39,022 nucleotides of DNA, taken from contig QCRX01000005.1 of assembly GCA_003209275.1 (NCBI GenBank), forward strand, positions 1-39,022, in the 5' to 3' direction. The notes beneath the pieces were generated by a model. That model had not been told where the DNA came from, did not search any database, and saw only the letters and a list, made by a program, of their open reading frames with translations. The position numbers and the translations under genes are program-made. This document shows positions 11,443 through 19,867 of the stretch, piece by piece. Source of the stretch: Prochlorococcus sp. AG-463-P14 (lineage in GTDB: Bacteria > Cyanobacteriota > Cyanobacteriia > PCC-6307 > Cyanobiaceae). Every line of letters begins with the position of its first letter. Within the stretch, counting starts at the first letter, position 1.

Positions 11443-11602
11443 GTAAACCCCTTAAAACCGTCCTAAAAAGCGCAAATAAGCACTCGTTAAAGCTGTCGAT
11501 ACAAAAACTTGCTGCAACAGTTCGTGATTCCTAGTGAGAGGAAATCCCACCCCATGAAAGAATATGGGCGTGTGGTGCTTCCGTCAGTCGCTGGCGTCCT
11601 AA

Positions 11603-12142
11603 ATGGCCTCTCTTATTTCTTCCCTGAAACGCTCTCTTACAAGATTACTGATCTTGCTTCCAGTACTAATTGGGCTAAGCCTTAGCCCAATGGCAGCAAG
11701 TGCCCTTTATCCCAGTGACCCATCTTCAGTAGATGTCCTAGACACTAATCTGCATGGGCAAAACCTCCAGAACACTGAGTATGTCAAATACGACCTTTCT
11801 GGAAAGGACCTTGGAGATGCAGATCTAAGTGGCGCTTACTTCAGCGTTACAAATGCGCGTAACGCAAATTTCAGCGGTGCCAATCTCAAAGATGTAATTG
11901 CATATGCAACTCGCTTTGACAACGCTGATCTTTCAGGTGCCGTATTAACCAATGCAGTACTTGATAAGAGCGTATTTGATGGTGCTGCAATCGATGGCGC
12001 CGACTTTACTGGTGCAGTTCTTGACTTGCCTCAACAAAAAGCGCTTTGTGAAAGAGCAACTGGTAAAACCTTTGACAGTCTTGACTGCAACGGACTAGGC
12101 GCCAGTAACAGCTACAGAGCTCCAGTTCAGGCCACTAGCTAA
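11603..12142 (+). CDS. Pentapeptide-repeat protein with N-terminal signal sequence (probably lumenal)
   Basis: Signal-like LLILLPVLIGLSLSPMAASA then A(D/N)LS-type repeats: DADLSGAYFSVTNARNANFSGANLKDVIAYATRFDNADLSGAVLTNAV. Confidence 0.88.
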   Translation: MASLISSLKRSLTRLLILLPVLIGLSLSPMAASALYPSDPSSVDVLDTNLHGQNLQNTEYVKYDLSGKDLGDADLSGAYFSVTNARNANFSGANLKDVIAYATRFDNADLSGAVLTNAVLDKSVFDGAAIDGADFTGAVLDLPQQKALCERATGKTFDSLDCNGLGASNSYRAPVQATS

Positions 12143-12165
12143 ATAGGTATCTAAGACTTCTCAAT

Positions 12166-12187
12166 AAGGCTTTCTTTTAGCTTTTTT
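12166..12187 (+). terminator. Weak candidate terminator of the pentapeptide gene
   Basis: AAGGCT-ttctttt-AGCTTT followed by TTT; one G-U pair. Confidence 0.4.
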
Positions 12188-12258
12188 GATTAGTAAGAGC
12201 TATTTTTGAAACTGCAAAATTATTTGCAGCAGCCTTTCTATGGTTGGTTTTCAAGAAG

Positions 12259-12358
12259 CCTGATAAATACCTAAAGCCGTTTGACCTGAGAATGAATCAC
12301 ATTCAGGGTCCATGAGTTGAATTTCAACTTTTCAAACGGCTTATAGGTATTTATTAGG
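12259..12358 (+). ncRNA. Candidate structured RNA / leader element with three-way-junction fold
   Basis: P1: CCTGATAAATACCTAAAGCCGTTTGA (12259-12284) with TCAAACGGCTTATAGGTATTTATTAGG (12332-12358), 26 pairs, one G-U, one bulged A; P2: CCT-GA-GAATG-aatca-CATTC-AGG (12285-12307); P3: AGTTGA-att-TCAACT (12315-12329). Confidence 0.7.
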
Positions 12359-12364
12359 TCTCAA

Positions 12365-12419
12365 TTGGCATTAATTCCGCCAAGAACTTAAAATTACAAT
12401 GATCAAATCAATTCTGGCG
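12365..12419 (+). promoter_or_regulatory. Mutually exclusive hairpins just upstream of the IF-1-like start codon
   Basis: GCCAA at 12379-12383 can pair with TTGGC (12365-12369), or CGCCAaGAA (12378-12386) with TTCTGGCG (12412-12419); ATG at 12427. Confidence 0.4.
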
Positions 12420-12426
12420 AAGACGC

Positions 12427-12696
12427 ATGATCGAAACATCGGGGGTGATTGAGAAGGAGCAAGGTAATGGGTTCTATCTGGTCACGCTCGAGCAGCCTGC
12501 AGGCCATCAATGCCTATGTAGAGCCGCAGGGAAGTTAACTAAATTTAGGATCAAATTATTAGCCGGAGATAAAGTACTTGTTGAAATTAGTCCCTATGAT
12601 CTAACCAGAGGAAGAATTACTTATAGGGAGCGCAATGCTGGCGCTCCTGGCGGCAGACCAGGTGGCAACCGCCCAGGAGGCCCAAGGAGAAGGTAG
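12427..12696 (+). CDS. infA: Translation initiation factor IF-1-like S1-domain protein with Gly/Arg/Pro-rich tail
   Basis: KFRIKLLAGDKVLVEISPYDLTRGRITYRER matches the IF-1 core; tail NAGAPGGRPGGNRPGGPRRR. Confidence 0.85.
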   Translation: MIETSGVIEKEQGNGFYLVTLEQPAGHQCLCRAAGKLTKFRIKLLAGDKVLVEISPYDLTRGRITYRERNAGAPGGRPGGNRPGGPRRR

Positions 12697-12711
12697 CAAA
12701 TAAAAATAAAA

Positions 12712-14097
12712 TTAATCTACCAAAAGATTAACTATTGCTTCCTTGAATGTACTCCGCTGCTTAACACCTTTCCATTGGCTCTTAAGCACTTTTTCTTTAA
12801 ATAATTGAATAGTTGGCGTTCCATTAATATCTGCCTGCTTAGCAATTTCTTGATCAACTTCAATATCAATTTCAACACCTTGTGCTTGACCCTTTAATTC
12901 TTCAAGAACTCTCTTTAGTTGAGGTTTTAATACATGACAGGGGCCACAAGCTGACGATGTATAAACAACCAACAAAGGTTTTCTACTCTCATGATAAAGC
13001 TTACGCAAAGCAAAACTACCCTTTTGCCATAAGGCATCTTGCTTGTAATTGCTTTCCGTTGATATCTCTGTAAAATTATTTTTTTCAATCTGTTCTGGTT
13101 CCAATTCTGTCCTTTTAATCAATTTTGCAAGGCTTCTCAAGCTAAGCCATCTCTCTGCAGCCAAAGAAGCTTTACAGCCTGCACCTGCTGCTGTAATTCC
13201 TTGACGCCATTCAGGGTCTGCGACATCTCCTGCAGCAAAAACTCCCTCAACTGAACTTTCTGGCCGTCCAGGGCTTGTAACTATGTAACCTCCAGAATCA
13301 AGAGCTAGTTGCTCACCTAAGAAATCTGTATTTGGCTTATGACCTATTGCATAGAAAAGCCCTCTTAACTCGAGAGTGTAAACCTGATCATTTTCTCCTG
13401 TTCTCAATTCAAGCTTCTCAAGCCATTCATCTCCTTCAACTCCTATTACTTCCGTATTCCAATGAACAGTGATTTGGGTATTTGCTAAAACTCTGTCTGC
13501 TAAAGCAGCACTGGCTCGAAGTTTTTTAGATCGAACTAGCAAATGGACATGGCTTCCAAACTTTGTGAGATAAACGGCCTCCTCACACGCTGAGTCCCCG
13601 CCACCAACAACAGCCAATTCCTCATCACGAAACTGAGGAGTCGCTCCATCACATATCGCACAGGCACTTATACCTTTACTCCAAAAACGATTCTCTTCAG
13701 GCAAATGAAGACGATTTGCTCTAGCACCTGTAGCGATAATTAGAGAATGAGCTTGAATAACGCCCTCGTCAGATTCAATTTTGAATGGCCGAACACTTAG
13801 ATCTATCGATTGCGCATCCGCCTCAACAAGCTTTGTTCCCCAGCGAATAGCTTGAGCCTTTATTAAATCCATTAACTCTGGTCCCATAACACCATCGGGG
13901 AACCCAGGGAAATTCTCTACGAAGGTTGTGGTCATCAACTGGCCACCTGGTATACCGCCTGAATTAAAACCTGTAATTAGAAGTGGTTGCAAATTGGCTC
14001 TTGCTGCATATATCGCTGCTGTATACCCCGCAGGCCCAGAACCAATAATCACTAAATTTTCAATTTGAGAAGAGTTCGAACTGCTCACACTATCCAT
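12712..14097 (-). CDS. NADPH-thioredoxin reductase fused to thioredoxin (NTRC type)
   Basis: N-terminal GSGPAGYTAAIYAARANL, CAICDG; C-terminal thioredoxin domain VVYTSSACGPCHVLKPQLKRVL. Confidence 0.92.
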   Translation of the reverse strand: MDSVSSSNSSQIENLVIIGSGPAGYTAAIYAARANLQPLLITGFNSGGIPGGQLMTTTFVENFPGFPDGVMGPELMDLIKAQAIRWGTKLVEADAQSIDLSVRPFKIESDEGVIQAHSLIIATGARANRLHLPEENRFWSKGISACAICDGATPQFRDEELAVVGGGDSACEEAVYLTKFGSHVHLLVRSKKLRASAALADRVLANTQITVHWNTEVIGVEGDEWLEKLELRTGENDQVYTLELRGLFYAIGHKPNTDFLGEQLALDSGGYIVTSPGRPESSVEGVFAAGDVADPEWRQGITAAGAGCKASLAAERWLSLRSLAKLIKRTELEPEQIEKNNFTEISTESNYKQDALWQKGSFALRKLYHESRKPLLVVYTSSACGPCHVLKPQLKRVLEELKGQAQGVEIDIEVDQEIAKQADINGTPTIQLFKEKVLKSQWKGVKQRSTFKEAIVNLLVD

Positions 14098-14222
14098 TAA
14101 AGGAAGGCAAATAAATATCCCTAAAACTAATTAAGATCTCCAAGGAATATTCGGCAAAAATCAATTCCAGGGACAATATTAATAAAATACAAGGAAATTG
14201 TCAGTTTATTTTAATCTTTTCT

Positions 14223-14468
14223 TCAAATTTCTAGAAGTTCATCAGTATCGTTGATTTCTTCGATTAGCCCATCTCGAGAAAACTTTGGAACCATTAGAAC
14301 AGAATCGCTTAATTGTTCAGGATGCTCTCCCAGACAAACAATCCATTCACGAAATTCCTGTGTGATTGCATAACTGTCTTCAAAACGTTCTACTCCATCC
14401 AGTACAGCGGTTCTTGTTGATGCCCAACAACTGGCAATACTTATACGTCGTTTAAGTGATTCGATCAT
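14223..14468 (-). CDS. Hypothetical protein
   Basis: 81-aa ORF, no recognised domain. Confidence 0.55.
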   Translation of the reverse strand: MIESLKRRISIASCWASTRTAVLDGVERFEDSYAITQEFREWIVCLGEHPEQLSDSVLMVPKFSRDGLIEEINDTDELLEI

Positions 14469-14559
14469 GATTGGTCCCCAATGCGACCAAAATTAAATGC
14501 TCATGGGGCCAAATTTTGTATTCCTTCCCACAAATATGAATTCTTTAATACAAAAACAC

Positions 14560-15921
14560 TTATCCTTTTGCGATTTTTGGTAATTCTGCTGCTTTCATGG
14601 TGATCATTTGACCCACGACCTCGTTAACTGCTTCCATCGGCAAGCTTGGTCCTCTAGATATCCAATGCCCACTTCCAATTGAACTAGTCATTTCATTTCC
14701 TCGAATTAAATATGGTTTTGCGATTGACCAACTTCTTGCATATTCCATAAGTAAAGGATCAGCCGGTGCGAAAACAAATGAAGGTTTTCTTGGAATAGGT
14801 TCAAGAACTGCTCTTTTAGGAGAAATACGAACTGTGCGTGTAATTCCTTGTATAAATCTGCTTCTAGTAACAACAGTAGTGAGATAGGCAACAACTCTAA
14901 GTCTGGGTGCATCAAAACCCTCTGAACACATATCTACACTCACTAACCATTTGGCCGAACTATTTTGAAAAGCTACTAAGCGGTTGCTTGAATCGCTGTC
15001 TTGAGAATGAACTAATTCGACTTCCTCTCCATTTTCCTTAAGAAAATTGGCTATGGCCGAGGCATGACCAATATCTTTAGCGATTACAAGACCAGCTGCA
15101 TCTGGGTGCTCGCTTGAAATTATTTCAAGCTTTTTCCTAGCTCTTAGAAGTAGATGTAATGCAATACTGCTTGAATCCGCCAAGCGGATTGCCCTACGAA
15201 GGTTTCTAGCTCGCCAAGTCTCCCTTTGCTCAGAAGAAATGGAAGAAATTTCTCTATCTGGTTGTCCTTCGCGACTATGTTCTACAAGGCCATCCTGAAA
15301 GTGGAACTCCAAGGGCCTGACATCACCAGCAGCGATAAGTTCGCGCGGCTCAACACATAAATCAGGAGTTATTTGTTCTATGTGCTCTCCTTCACCATGA
15401 AGACGGACTTTCCTCGCCGAACAAAATGCAAGATTGTCAGCCCTAAAGGGTGTGCCAGTTAAACCCAACCTCAATTTGAAATTCAATGTGAGCTCAAGAA
15501 AAGCCCTTCCCCAAGCAGGGCCTTCAGGCTCATCAGGATTAACTCCTAAATGATGTGCTTCGTCGGCTATTGCTAATAAATCATTACCATTGAATTTCAT
15601 TAATTGATGCTTTAAAAGTTCTTCCTGATTTCTTGCTGCACCTTGATAAGTCAAAATCAACCCATCCAAGTCCATTGGTAAATTGCGAAAGTCTTGATAC
15701 TCCTCAAACTCCTTTAGCTTTAAACCAAGCATTTCTGCGGATTTGATCCATTGAGAAACTATTGAATTGCGATGACAAAAAACCAGAAATTTAGTCAAAA
15801 GTCCTTCGCTCTTCATTGTTTTAAAACCAAGAAGAGCACCCAAAGTTTTTCCTGCTCCTGGACCAGCATGAATCAACAAGTCTGCGCCTGCGTTATTTGA
15901 AACAGATAAGCGTCGGCGCAA
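14560..15921 (-). CDS. Superfamily 2 DNA/RNA helicase; N-terminus probably extends upstream of the TTG
   Basis: HAGPGAGKTLGALLGF (Walker A), ADEAHHLG (DEAH box), LGLTGTPFRADN, VSVDMCSEGFDAPRL, FIQGITRTVR. Confidence 0.9.
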   Translation of the reverse strand: MRRRLSVSNNAGADLLIHAGPGAGKTLGALLGFKTMKSEGLLTKFLVFCHRNSIVSQWIKSAEMLGLKLKEFEEYQDFRNLPMDLDGLILTYQGAARNQEELLKHQLMKFNGNDLLAIADEAHHLGVNPDEPEGPAWGRAFLELTLNFKLRLGLTGTPFRADNLAFCSARKVRLHGEGEHIEQITPDLCVEPRELIAAGDVRPLEFHFQDGLVEHSREGQPDREISSISSEQRETWRARNLRRAIRLADSSSIALHLLLRARKKLEIISSEHPDAAGLVIAKDIGHASAIANFLKENGEEVELVHSQDSDSSNRLVAFQNSSAKWLVSVDMCSEGFDAPRLRVVAYLTTVVTRSRFIQGITRTVRISPKRAVLEPIPRKPSFVFAPADPLLMEYARSWSIAKPYLIRGNEMTSSIGSGHWISRGPSLPMEAVNEVVGQMITMKAAELPKIAKG

Positions 15922-16102
15922 AAGTTGAATGAACTGTTGTTGCCAAATTCGAGGCCTAATATTCGTTTGAGTCGAATCTCCTAGGAGATTAAATGAATAA
16001 TCAGAAATGGAAACACACCAGAATTAATGCCTTTCTAACGAAACTTCTTCAGGAAGTCATCTTTATTTTTATTACTTCTGCCTAATAGACATTCAATCTA
16101 GC

Positions 16103-16137
16103 CAAAAAAGCTATCAAGCCGAACCTTTACTTGATAG
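16103..16137 (-). terminator. Rho-independent terminator on the minus strand
   Basis: Minus strand: CTATCAAG-taaaggttcgg-CTTGATAG-CTTTTTTGG. Confidence 0.75.
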
Positions 16138-16276
16138 AAAAACTAACCAGAAGAATCGCCTCATGCGTTATTTAAATTTGATTTGATTAATTATTAGACA
16201 CCAAGTCAATTCTTCTAATACCAATAAAGACAGATAATTCCTACTATTATAATTAAGTTAATAGAAATTATTTCAA

Positions 16277-16855
16277 TCAAATCGCTTCATTATGATTCAA
16301 AAGAAGGCTTTGAACCTCCTCAAACCCTTCATTAGCAGCATTAGATGCCTTCTCTAAGTTATTTCCAGCATCATCTAGCAAATCCTCTGAAATTCGTTCA
16401 ATTAATTCTATTTTTCGTTCCTCGAGCATAACCAGAACTTCATTTTCAATCAAATTACGAACAGCAGTTGCTCGCAACTTGTCATCAGAAGCCTCTGCAA
16501 AAGTTCCTTGAACTAACTCTTGAATAAAAAGACGGTGGACTTCGCTACTTCTAAGAAAACTCTCTGTCGCATTGATAATTCCTTCAACCAGAGCTTCATC
16601 GGGTTCAGAATTGTTATTGGCAAGTTTGAACTCCCAATCAAGATGCCGTCTTTGCCAACCTGCAGAGTGAAGACTAGGCATCACCGTCTGAGAGTAAGTA
16701 TCAACTGACATTTCATAAATTCTTTCCGCAAGCCTTTCACACCATTCACGCCCATGAACTTGCAGGTTTTGCTGCATGGTTTTGCGTTCCACAGAATGGC
16801 CACCATGATGGCTGTGACAAACACCATCAGGACATTCGATCGCAGTAAGGCCCAT
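16277..16855 (-). CDS. Conserved hypothetical protein with Cys/His-rich N-terminus
   Basis: 192-aa ORF; MGLTAIECPDGVCHSHHGGHSVERK... Confidence 0.75.
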   Translation of the reverse strand: MGLTAIECPDGVCHSHHGGHSVERKTMQQNLQVHGREWCERLAERIYEMSVDTYSQTVMPSLHSAGWQRRHLDWEFKLANNNSEPDEALVEGIINATESFLRSSEVHRLFIQELVQGTFAEASDDKLRATAVRNLIENEVLVMLEERKIELIERISEDLLDDAGNNLEKASNAANEGFEEVQSLLLNHNEAI

Positions 16856-16980
16856 TAAATTGTTGAGAGATCTTCTCTTTGTTATTAGCTAAAAAGTCAG
16901 CATTAAATGGCTTTCTTCAGAAAAGTTCCGGAAATTGGCACAATTAGCCGTAATCTCCAATAATTGAAGGCTTAACTATT

Positions 16981-18123
16981 TTGCCCAGACTTTTAGTCCC
17001 GGTGGAAACAGCTCCGGGTGAAACTCGAGTTGCAGCAACTCCTGAAACGGTTAGGAAGTTCCTTTCTATGGGTTGCGAAGTCTTGATTGAACAAGAGGCA
17101 GGACTTGCTTCAGGTTTCTCAGATCAAGATTACAAATCTGTTGGTGCGGAGTTAATTGCCAAAGGAGACCCTAAAGCTTGGAGCAATGTTGATTTGCTTC
17201 TCTGCTTACAAGCTCCAAATTCTGCGTCATTAAATAGGCTAAAAGCTGGAGCCCTTCTTGTTGGCTTGTTAGCTCCCTATTCGAATGATTCATTGGCAAA
17301 ATCATTGCAATCAAGAAAAATCTCCGCAATAGCCCTTGAATTGCTCCCGAGAATCAGTAGAGCTCAATCTGCAGATGCACTTTCATCGCAAGCAAATATC
17401 GCTGGCTACAAAGCTGTACTTGTAGCCGCAAGCGCTCTTGATCGTTATTTCCCAATGTTGATGACAGCAGCAGGAACGGTACAACCTGCTCGCGTGGTAA
17501 TTCTTGGCGCTGGTGTTGCTGGTTTACAAGCAGTTGCAACAGCACGAAGACTAGGTGCCGTCGTTTACGTCAGTGATATTCGTCCTGCTGTAAAAGAACA
17601 AGTCGAATCATTAGGAGCAAGATTTATCGAGCCTCCAGAGCTCGATAATGCTCCTAATGAATCCGGAGGATATGCGAAACAAGCTTCAGAAGCTTTTCTA
17701 AATTCTCAAAGGGAACAACTTTCTGATCAATTATCTGAAGCTGATGTGGCAATTTGTACTGCTCAAGTACCTGGGAAAGCGGCCCCAAGACTAATAAATG
17801 ATGAAATGCTAAACAGAATGAGGCCAGGAGCAGTTGTCATAGATCTCGCTGTAGCACAAGGTGGCAACTGTTCTGGCACAAAATCTGGGACAACCATTAT
17901 TCGAGAAGGAGTAAAGCTCATAGGTGCATCAGACCTTCCCTGCACACTTCCTAACCATGCCAGTGCTCTTTATTCGCGCAACTTAGTTGCCCTTCTTGAG
18001 CCATTCATAAAAGACGGTGAACTAAAACTGAATGTTGAGGATGAACTTATAGCTGGATGTTTAATAAGTGAGAACGGTGATCTCCGCTTCTCAGATTTAC
18101 TTACTCCTACAGGAATGAACTGA
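16981..18123 (+). CDS. pntAA: NAD(P) transhydrogenase alpha subunit part 1 (TTG start)
   Basis: LLVPVETAPGETRVAATPETVRKFLSMGCEVLIEQEAG...VVILGAGVAGLQAVATARRLGAVVYVSDIRP. Confidence 0.92.
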   Translation: MPRLLVPVETAPGETRVAATPETVRKFLSMGCEVLIEQEAGLASGFSDQDYKSVGAELIAKGDPKAWSNVDLLLCLQAPNSASLNRLKAGALLVGLLAPYSNDSLAKSLQSRKISAIALELLPRISRAQSADALSSQANIAGYKAVLVAASALDRYFPMLMTAAGTVQPARVVILGAGVAGLQAVATARRLGAVVYVSDIRPAVKEQVESLGARFIEPPELDNAPNESGGYAKQASEAFLNSQREQLSDQLSEADVAICTAQVPGKAAPRLINDEMLNRMRPGAVVIDLAVAQGGNCSGTKSGTTIIREGVKLIGASDLPCTLPNHASALYSRNLVALLEPFIKDGELKLNVEDELIAGCLISENGDLRFSDLLTPTGMN

Positions 18124-18428
18124 TGTCGTTTTTAAGTGAAGCCCTCTGGGTTCTTCTTTTAGGAAGCCTTCTTGGTCTAGAGCTAATTGGGAAAGTGCCT
18201 CCAACACTCCATACCCCTCTAATGAGTGGTGCAAATGCTATTTCTGGAATAACTATGCTGGCCGCCTTAACACTAATTATCAAGGCTAACGGCAATATTC
18301 CGCTATTGATAATGGGTTCAGTCTCTCTAAGTTTTGCCCTCTTCAATGTTATTGGTGGATTCTTTGTGACTGATCGAATGCTGGCAATGTTCAGCCGTAA
18401 AACCATTAATCGAAAGGATAATCACTAA
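18123..18428 (+). CDS. pntAB: NAD(P) transhydrogenase alpha subunit part 2 (membrane)
   Basis: LGLELIGKVPPTLHTPLMSGANAISGITMLAAL. Confidence 0.92.
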   Translation: MSFLSEALWVLLLGSLLGLELIGKVPPTLHTPLMSGANAISGITMLAALTLIIKANGNIPLLIMGSVSLSFALFNVIGGFFVTDRMLAMFSRKTINRKDNH

Positions 18429-19867
18429 TGACAACTGCTGAAATACTTAAATATGCGATAGATCTTGTCGCTGTTCTTCTACTTGCTTTAGGCATAAAAG
18501 GCCTATCAAAGGTACGTTCCGCCAGAGAAGCCAACCGTCTTGCTGCAATTGCAATGGCGCTAGCTGTAGTTGGTGTTTTATTGAATTCTTTAGGCACTAC
18601 TGGGATCTCAAGCAGTTCTTGGATTTGGATAATTATTGGTTCAGCCGTGGGAGGCCTATTAGGTCTATTAACGGCCCAACGTGTCCCTATGACTGCAATG
18701 CCAGAAACCGTGGCCCTTTTCAATGGCTGCGGTGGAATGTCGTCTTTGCTAGTTGCTATAGGCGTAGCTCTTTTCCCTACAACAACAGGTGAAGTTCAGA
18801 TAGCAAGTGGTTTAGTAGAAACCATTTCAATAGTGGTATCAATTTTTGTTGGTGCTATTACCTTCAGTGGTTCCATTATTGCAATGGCCAAATTGCAAGG
18901 ATGGCTATCAACTCCAAGCTGGATGCAAAGCAAATTAAGGCATGTATTCAATATCATTTTCGCTGTCATATCCTTTATCGCAGCCTTAGAACTAATCAGA
19001 TCTCAAGGTAATAATGCAATTTGGTTACTAGTTATTGGGTCCAGTCTTCTAGGTATCGGAGTGACGTTACCAATCGGTGGTGCTGATATGCCTGTAGTTA
19101 TTTCTTTGTTAAATAGCTACTCGGGCGTAGCTGCTGCAGCTGCCGGATTCGTTGTAGGGAGTCAACTTCTAATCGTTGCCGGTGCAATGGTAGGTGCCGC
19201 AGGATTAATCCTTACCCAAGTCATGTGCAATGGCATGAATAGATCTCTTATATCTGTTCTATTTGGAGGGGCCATAGGAGGAGCAAGCTCAGTCTCTAAG
19301 GAAAATAGTGAATACAAAAACATCACTAGTTGCAGCACAGAAGAATGTGCTCTCACCCTTGAAGCAGCAGAGAGAGTAGTTGTTGTTCCTGGGTATGGTC
19401 TTGCTGTCGCTCAGGCACAACACACTCTCAGGGAAGTTACGAGAGTTTTAGAAACAAGTGGCATTCAAGTCACCTATGCAATACATCCTGTAGCGGGGAG
19501 AATGCCTGGACATATGAATGTTCTTCTTGCAGAAGCTGATGTTCCTTACGAACAACTCAAGGAAATGGACGTAATCAATCCTGATTTTCCTGCTACTGAC
19601 GTAGTCCTAGTACTTGGAGCTAATGATGTAGTGAACCCGCAAGCTAAAAACGATCCGAGTTCTCCTCTTTATGGAATGCCAGTGCTTAACGTTCAAGACG
19701 CTCGGACTGTCTTCGTTGTTAAGCGCGGCATGAATGCAGGTTATTCAGGAATAAAAAATGATTTGTTTGAACTAGCAAACACATCAATGGTTTTTGGTGA
19801 TGCAAAAAAAGTTCTGGGTGACCTTTTAGTTGAACTTAAGGAGTTAGGCGTTGGACGCAAAGGATAA
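18428..19867 (+). CDS. pntB: NAD(P) transhydrogenase beta subunit
   Basis: GVTLPIGGADMPVVISLLNSYSGVAAAAAGFV...VVVPGYGLAVAQAQHTLREVTRVLE...HPVAGRMPGHMNVLLAEADVPY. Confidence 0.95.
   Translation: MTTAEILKYAIDLVAVLLLALGIKGLSKVRSAREANRLAAIAMALAVVGVLLNSLGTTGISSSSWIWIIIGSAVGGLLGLLTAQRVPMTAMPETVALFNGCGGMSSLLVAIGVALFPTTTGEVQIASGLVETISIVVSIFVGAITFSGSIIAMAKLQGWLSTPSWMQSKLRHVFNIIFAVISFIAALELIRSQGNNAIWLLVIGSSLLGIGVTLPIGGADMPVVISLLNSYSGVAAAAAGFVVGSQLLIVAGAMVGAAGLILTQVMCNGMNRSLISVLFGGAIGGASSVSKENSEYKNITSCSTEECALTLEAAERVVVVPGYGLAVAQAQHTLREVTRVLETSGIQVTYAIHPVAGRMPGHMNVLLAEADVPYEQLKEMDVINPDFPATDVVLVLGANDVVNPQAKNDPSSPLYGMPVLNVQDARTVFVVKRGMNAGYSGIKNDLFELANTSMVFGDAKKVLGDLLVELKELGVGRKG

Noticed and set aside
18107-18723. 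Antisense ORFs over pntAB/pntB
   Set aside because: Opposite-strand shadows of clear transhydrogenase genes.
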